Shown here: in pieces, positions 60,160 to 64,000 of the stretch
Position numbering within the stretch: position 1 is the first letter of the stretch
Layout of the letters: every line of letters starts with the position of its first letter
DNA from: JAVJST01 sp040219295
Lineage (GTDB): Bacteria; Pseudomonadota; Alphaproteobacteria; Rhodospirillales; Casp-alpha2
Assembly (NCBI GenBank): GCA_040219295.1
Contig: JAVJST010000011.1
Span: 186,001-250,000, forward strand
Reading direction: 5' to 3'
Length of the DNA: 64,000 nt
Notes under the pieces: model-generated
Seen by the model: the letters and a program-made list of their open reading frames with translations, nothing else
Database searches by the model: none
What the model was told of the DNA's origin: nothing
Translations under genes and position numbers: made by a program

Positions 60160-61060
60160 CGGCCGCCTGCTTGCGTTCCTGTCTGGCTTCGCGCAACGCG
60201 ATGTAGAGCCCGGCGGCAACGATGGTCAGCGCCCCGACGATGGTGGTCATCGACGGGAAGACGCTCCAGATGACGATGTCGATCCCGGCCGCCATGACCA
60301 GCGAGAAGTAGTCGAACGGCGCGGTCACCGAAATCGGCGCGGCGCGGATTCCGGCGACCAGGGTCAACTGCGTCAGCGCCGCCATGCCGCCGGCGCCGAC
60401 CAGCAGTATCCAGTCCCTGATCGACACGGGGTCCTGCCATACCCAGGGCAGGAAGCACGTTGAAACGAAGACCGAGAGCAAAGCGAAGTAGAACACGATC
60501 ACCGCGCTTGGTTCGGTTCGGCTGAGTGTCCGGGCGATGACGACGGTCAGCGAGAACGCAAACGCGCCGAGCAGCATGATCAGGGCTTCCCAGCGGAAAT
60601 TCCCTGTCGGATCGGTCATCACCAGGACACCGAGAAACCCGACGGCCACGGCGAGCCAGCGGCGAACGCCGACATGCTCGCCGAGGACCAGCGCGCCGAG
60701 AAGCGTGATGAAGAGCGGCGCCGCGTAGGTGATGGCGATGACATCGGACAGCGGCATCCTCGCGACCGCGATGATCAGGCAGGTCATCGACACCAGCCCG
60801 CAGAAGGATCGCGCAAGATGGCTCATCGGCTTCTTCGTGGCCAGCAGGCCCAGTCCGCCGGCAGCGATCAGGAACGGAATGACCACGGGCAGGATGACGA
60901 TGTTTCGAAAGAACAGGATCTGGGCCGGGTGGTAGTCGTTCGAGATCTCCTTGATCATCGCGTTCATGATGACCCAACAGGTCGCCGACAGCAGCATCAT
61001 GACGATGCCGCGCATGTGGTGCTGCGGCGGATGGCCGTCGATGTCGTAGATGTCGCTCAT
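60143..61060 (-). CDS. EamA-family (DMT) transporter
   Basis: A 305-residue protein from ATG 61060 with ten hydrophobic helices in two EamA repeats: MLLSATCWVIMNAMIKEISNDYHPAQILFFRNIVILP and, in the second half, MAALTQLTLVAGIRAAPISVTAPFDYFSLVMAAGIDI. DMT transporters of this group export amino acids or other metabolites. Its start overlaps the stop of the upstream EamA gene by 4 bp (ATGA), and the two proteins are clearly paralogous. Its 3' end overlaps the glycosyltransferase remnant by 17 bp. Confidence 0.9.
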   Translation of the reverse strand: MSDIYDIDGHPPQHHMRGIVMMLLSATCWVIMNAMIKEISNDYHPAQILFFRNIVILPVVIPFLIAAGGLGLLATKKPMSHLARSFCGLVSMTCLIIAVARMPLSDVIAITYAAPLFITLLGALVLGEHVGVRRWLAVAVGFLGVLVMTDPTGNFRWEALIMLLGAFAFSLTVVIARTLSRTEPSAVIVFYFALLSVFVSTCFLPWVWQDPVSIRDWILLVGAGGMAALTQLTLVAGIRAAPISVTAPFDYFSLVMAAGIDIVIWSVFPSMTTIVGALTIVAAGLYIALREARQERKQAAVTPPS

Positions 61061-62109
61061 GATGATTGCTCCGGCCGTTCGGCGCTGGCCACCCGTGTGC
61101 GGGCAAGCCGGACGCCCGTCTTCTGCCGTGTCCCGAGGGTGGTTTCGCGATGCACGATGTACAATCCCGTGGCCGCGATGATGCCCGCACCCCACAGGGT
61201 GCCGCTGCTCGGGTAAAGGCCGAAGATCAGGATATCGAAGCCCGTTGCCCACAGCAGCGCCGAGTATTCGAAAGGCGCCAGCACGCTGATCGGTGCCGAG
61301 CGGATGGCATAGGTGATCAGCAACTGCGCGGACCCGCCGACGAGTCCGACGGCGATCAGCAGGCCCCAGTCGAGCGCGGACCCCGGCGTCGACCAGCCGA
61401 ACGGCAGCAGCACCGCCATCATCAACGTACCGGCAACCGTGAAGAAGAAGACGATTGTGGCGCTGGGCTCGGTATCGCTCAGACGCCGCACCAAGATCAT
61501 CGCCAGCGCGTAGAGAACGGTTCCGCCAATCACGATCAGCTGGGTCATGTCGAGGCCGGCATCGGGGCGAACGATCACCAGGACGCCGGAGAAACCGACA
61601 ATGACGGCAATCCATCGCCGGATGCCGACCCGTTCGCCAAGCAACGGGATGCTCAGCACGGTCATGAAGATCGGCGCCGCGAACATGATCGCGACAATCT
61701 CCGAGATCGGCAGCGTGTGGAAGGCCCAGAAGATCACGCCCATGGCACTGAGCCCGATGGCGGCGCGCATCACGTGTCCCAACGGCCGCTTGGTCTTCAG
61801 CGTACTGAAACCGCCGTTCATCGAGATGAACAGGCTGACCGGCACGAAGGCGAACAGACTGCGGAAGAACAGAATCTGGATCGTCGAGTAACCGGACAGC
61901 GTGAGGTGTTTGACCAACGCGTCCATCGACACGAACACGCCGGTACCGATCAGCATCAGGGCGATGCCCAATCCGATTCGTTTGTTGGCCTCATGGCCGG
62001 AGGTCGTTCCCGAATGGCCGGACACGTCGTCTGCTCGCGCTGGATGTTGAGGATTGCCGTTTGAAGAATCAGTTCGCCGAGTTTGCGTCGATCCGGAGGC
62101 TCTGGCCAT
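61057..62109 (-). CDS. EamA-family (DMT) transporter
   Basis: A 350-residue protein: a polar N-terminal tail of about 45 residues, then ten helices in two EamA repeats (IALMLIGTGVFVSMDALVKHLTLSGYSTIQILFFRSLF; VGGSAQLLITYAIRSAPISVLAPFEYSALLWATGFDIL). It is paralogous to the next gene, with which it shares a 4-bp ATGA overlap, so the pair arose by tandem duplication and may form a heterodimer. A shorter start within the tail is possible. Exported substrate unknown. Confidence 0.88.
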   Translation of the reverse strand: MARASGSTQTRRTDSSNGNPQHPARADDVSGHSGTTSGHEANKRIGLGIALMLIGTGVFVSMDALVKHLTLSGYSTIQILFFRSLFAFVPVSLFISMNGGFSTLKTKRPLGHVMRAAIGLSAMGVIFWAFHTLPISEIVAIMFAAPIFMTVLSIPLLGERVGIRRWIAVIVGFSGVLVIVRPDAGLDMTQLIVIGGTVLYALAMILVRRLSDTEPSATIVFFFTVAGTLMMAVLLPFGWSTPGSALDWGLLIAVGLVGGSAQLLITYAIRSAPISVLAPFEYSALLWATGFDILIFGLYPSSGTLWGAGIIAATGLYIVHRETTLGTRQKTGVRLARTRVASAERPEQSS

Positions 62110-62209
62110 AGCCTATCGGGCATGGCTGATGACCGCAGGACGCGGACCTCCGAATCTTTCACCGTTACGTGATTTGCTGTTGATCGACGGACTCTGCGAC
62201 ACTTTCGCC

Positions 62210-62962
62210 ATGTTGAAGGCTCTACTCTCCCGCAGAACCTTCGGTGCCGGGCTGGCCGCAACGGGCCTCATTCTTCCGTTTGCCCCAGCCCGCGCCGAAA
62301 CTGTCAAATCGGGCAGCGAACTCAAGGTCATCGAACTGTTCACGTCGGAAGGCTGCTGGTCCTGTCCGCCGGCCGAGGCCAAACTGCGGGAGGTCGCCGA
62401 TGATCCCGACATCCTCGCGCTCGCCTACCACGTGGATTACTGGGACTACATCGGCTGGAAGGACCCGTACGCCGATCCCGCGTTCACGCAACGTCAGCGG
62501 ACCTATGCCCTGCATCTTCGCTCGCGGACCGTCTACACGCCGCAAATGGTGTTTCAGGGGGCCTTCCATGCGCCCGGCTCTCGCCCCGGCGAAATGCGGC
62601 GCGAACTGGGCCGGGTCGACCAGATGGAACGGATCACCGTCGGGCTCGAGAGACCGCGACGCCACGAACTCGTGGTTTCTCTGCCGGCTCACGAGAACGC
62701 CCCGACATCGACCGTTCTGCTGGTGACGTACGACCGCGAACGAACGACCGACGTGCTGCGCGGCGAGAACGCGGGCAAGAGACTGACGCACCGCAACGTC
62801 GTCACCAGCCTGAGCGAGATCGGTACGTGGCGCGGTCAGGCGGCCGACCTCAATGTGACCATCGCCGAGGAACGGGCGCTGCCGGACACGGGCTGCGCCA
62901 TCCTGGTTCAATCGGACAGCGGCCGGATCATCGGTGCGGCCGCCATCGATATGAGATCGTAG
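62210..62962 (+). CDS. DUF1223-family exported thioredoxin-like protein
   Basis: From ATG 62210, 250 residues with a Tat-like or Sec signal (MLKALLSRRTFGAGLAATGLILPFAPARA, with twin Arg RRTFGAG). The mature protein has ELFTSEGCWSCPPAEAKL, a CXXC redox-like pair, and YHVDYWDYIGWKDPYADPAFTQRQ, the DUF1223 signature. It is probably a periplasmic thioredoxin-fold protein; no function is established for the family. No good ribosome-binding site is seen; the frame extends to an ATG at 62054 that overlaps the EamA gene. Confidence 0.85.
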   Translation: MLKALLSRRTFGAGLAATGLILPFAPARAETVKSGSELKVIELFTSEGCWSCPPAEAKLREVADDPDILALAYHVDYWDYIGWKDPYADPAFTQRQRTYALHLRSRTVYTPQMVFQGAFHAPGSRPGEMRRELGRVDQMERITVGLERPRRHELVVSLPAHENAPTSTVLLVTYDRERTTDVLRGENAGKRLTHRNVVTSLSEIGTWRGQAADLNVTIAEERALPDTGCAILVQSDSGRIIGAAAIDMRS

Positions 62963-62971
62963 ACGGCCGTC

Positions 62972-64000
62972 TCAGGCCGCCAATCCGCGTTCCAGCATCT
63001 GCGAGAACCGCCGGACGAAGGCCTGCGGGTCGGCGGGCGCCTCGCCCTCGACAATCCTCGCCTGATCGAACAGCAAGTGCGCGGCATCCTCGATCGTCGG
63101 GTTCGGACCGTCGGCGTCCTTGGCGATGCCGGCGAGACGCTTGATCAGCGGATGCTTGGGATTGACCTCGAGAATCCGCTGCGAGAGCTGTTCGGCGCGC
63201 AGCTGATTGTGCTGGCGGAGCAGGCGCTCCATGTGGATGTCGAGATCGTTGTCGTCGGCGACCAGGCAAACCGCGCTGTCGGTCAGCCGCGACGATGATC
63301 GCACATCCTTCACCGAGCCCTCGAGCGACGCCTTGAAACGGCCGACCAGAGCCTCGATGCCGTCCGGCGCTTTCTCATCCGCCGTGTCGTCCTTGCCGTC
63401 TTCGTCCTTGATCGAATCGAGATCGGCTCCGCCGCGCGTGACGGACTTGAACAGCTTGTCCTGAAATGCGCCGACGCCGGAAATCCAGAAATCGTCGACC
63501 GGATCGGTCAGCACCAGAACCTCGACGCCCTTGGCCTTGAAGCCCTCGAGGTGGGGGCTCGACCGTGCCTTCTCGGCATCGTCGCCGGTGATGTAGTAAA
63601 TCGCGTCCTGACCGTCGACCATACGGGCGATGTAGTCGTCGAGGGAAACCAGATCGTCGCCCTTCGTCGACTTGAACCGCGCCAGCGCGAGCAGGTTGTC
63701 GCGGTTCTCGGTGTCTTCGTAGATTCCTTCCTTGAGCACGGAACCGAAGTTTTCCCAGAAGGCCGCATACGCGTCCGGCGCCTTGTCTGCTTTCTTCTTC
63801 AGTTCGCCGAGCACCCGCTTGACGATACCCTTTCTGATCTTCGCAAGCTTCGGATCACGCTGCATCATCTCGCGGCTGACGTTAAGGCTCAGGTCCTCCG
63901 AGTCGACAACGCCGCGCAGAAACCGCAGGTACGAAGGCACCAGATCTTCGCAGTCATCGGTAATGAACACTCGATTGACGTAGAGTTTCAGTTGCGACTT
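62972..64000 (-). CDS. htpG: Chaperone HtpG (C-terminal part; continues past the right edge)
   Basis: An open frame on the minus strand reaching the window edge; about the last 343 residues of Hsp90. KLYVNRVFITDDCEDLVPSYLRFLRGVVDSEDLSLNVSREM (read in parts) is the middle-domain signature, with the catalytic-loop Arg region NVSREMMQ and YYITG. The end matches the bacterial dimerisation domain (MERLLRQHNQL, NPKHPLIKRLA). The GTG at 63970 is internal Val, not a start. HtpG is an ATP-dependent cytosolic chaperone. It faces the DUF1223 gene, 9 bp between stops. Confidence 0.95.
   Translation of the reverse strand, partial: KSQLKLYVNRVFITDDCEDLVPSYLRFLRGVVDSEDLSLNVSREMMQRDPKLAKIRKGIVKRVLGELKKKADKAPDAYAAFWENFGSVLKEGIYEDTENRDNLLALARFKSTKGDDLVSLDDYIARMVDGQDAIYYITGDDAEKARSSPHLEGFKAKGVEVLVLTDPVDDFWISGVGAFQDKLFKSVTRGGADLDSIKDEDGKDDTADEKAPDGIEALVGRFKASLEGSVKDVRSSSRLTDSAVCLVADDNDLDIHMERLLRQHNQLRAEQLSQRILEVNPKHPLIKRLAGIAKDADGPNPTIEDAAHLLFDQARIVEGEAPADPQAFVRRFSQMLERGLAA

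Overview
The window is a GC-rich chromosomal stretch from an alphaproteobacterium. My best guess is a Rhodospirillales-like heterotroph: ETF-ubiquinone oxidoreductase, TPR-ispE, orphan TadE/G pseudopilins, a PagL-type lipid A deacylase, glutathione-dependent formaldehyde oxidation and GcvA-like LysR genes all point that way. I could not run a homology search, so this rests on protein motifs. Genes are tightly packed with many 4-bp or longer overlaps. There are two tRNAs (Gln-TTG, Gly-CCC). I saw no rRNA, CRISPR array, prophage, integrase or intact insertion sequence.

Left part (0-20 kb): a cut-off radical SAM gene, a GcvA-type LysR regulator facing a 58-residue ORF, two glycosyltransferases of the arsenosugar type, moaB and a Slt-type lytic transglycosylase. 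Next come an orphan cluster of two TadE-like proteins and a TadG-like VWA protein with a 2TM protein, and a CHASE4 histidine kinase/FixJ-like response regulator pair. They are followed by an MFS transporter, a peroxiredoxin-like protein, a family 4 uracil-DNA glycosylase, ETF-QO, and then a repeat-rich non-coding gap (15.9-16.6 kb) before a TPR protein, ispE, a small Cys-containing protein and tRNA-Gln.

Centre (20-34 kb): the most interesting block, a catabolic island for an unidentified nitrogen compound. A leftward operon encodes a branched-chain-type ABC importer (including a fused LivM-LivG), an N-formylglutamate amidohydrolase-like enzyme and an acetamidase/formamidase. A cysteine hydrolase faces its end. 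A rightward operon encodes an RpiR/SIS regulator, a glutamine-synthetase-like ligase, a class III aminotransferase and a 1012-residue kinase-M23-aminotransferase/phospholyase fusion. Two GAATATTC palindromes lie between the two operons. The likely theme is uptake, phosphorylation or gamma-glutamylation, and ammonia release from an amino-alcohol or hydroxy-amino acid, with phosphoethanolamine- or phosphohydroxylysine-like chemistry. The following gap leads to an ammonium transporter with an N-terminal coiled coil and a 63-residue single-TM partner.

Right part (36-64 kb): mostly housekeeping. It holds msrB, a FecR-domain protein, glutathione-dependent formaldehyde oxidation (class III ADH, S-formylglutathione hydrolase) around a ZnT9-like cation transporter, a CheY-like protein and a radical SAM/phosphoesterase pair. 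Then come apaG, folE, trkH, an argD-argF-GNAT-hslO operon, an orphan ABC-2 permease, recX, two cyclic-nucleotide-binding-fold proteins, an ArsC-type reductase, a TPR glycosyltransferase-like protein, a PagL-like protein and a zinc ADH. After a glycosyltransferase remnant, the window ends with two tandem EamA exporters, a DUF1223 protein and the 3' part of htpG.
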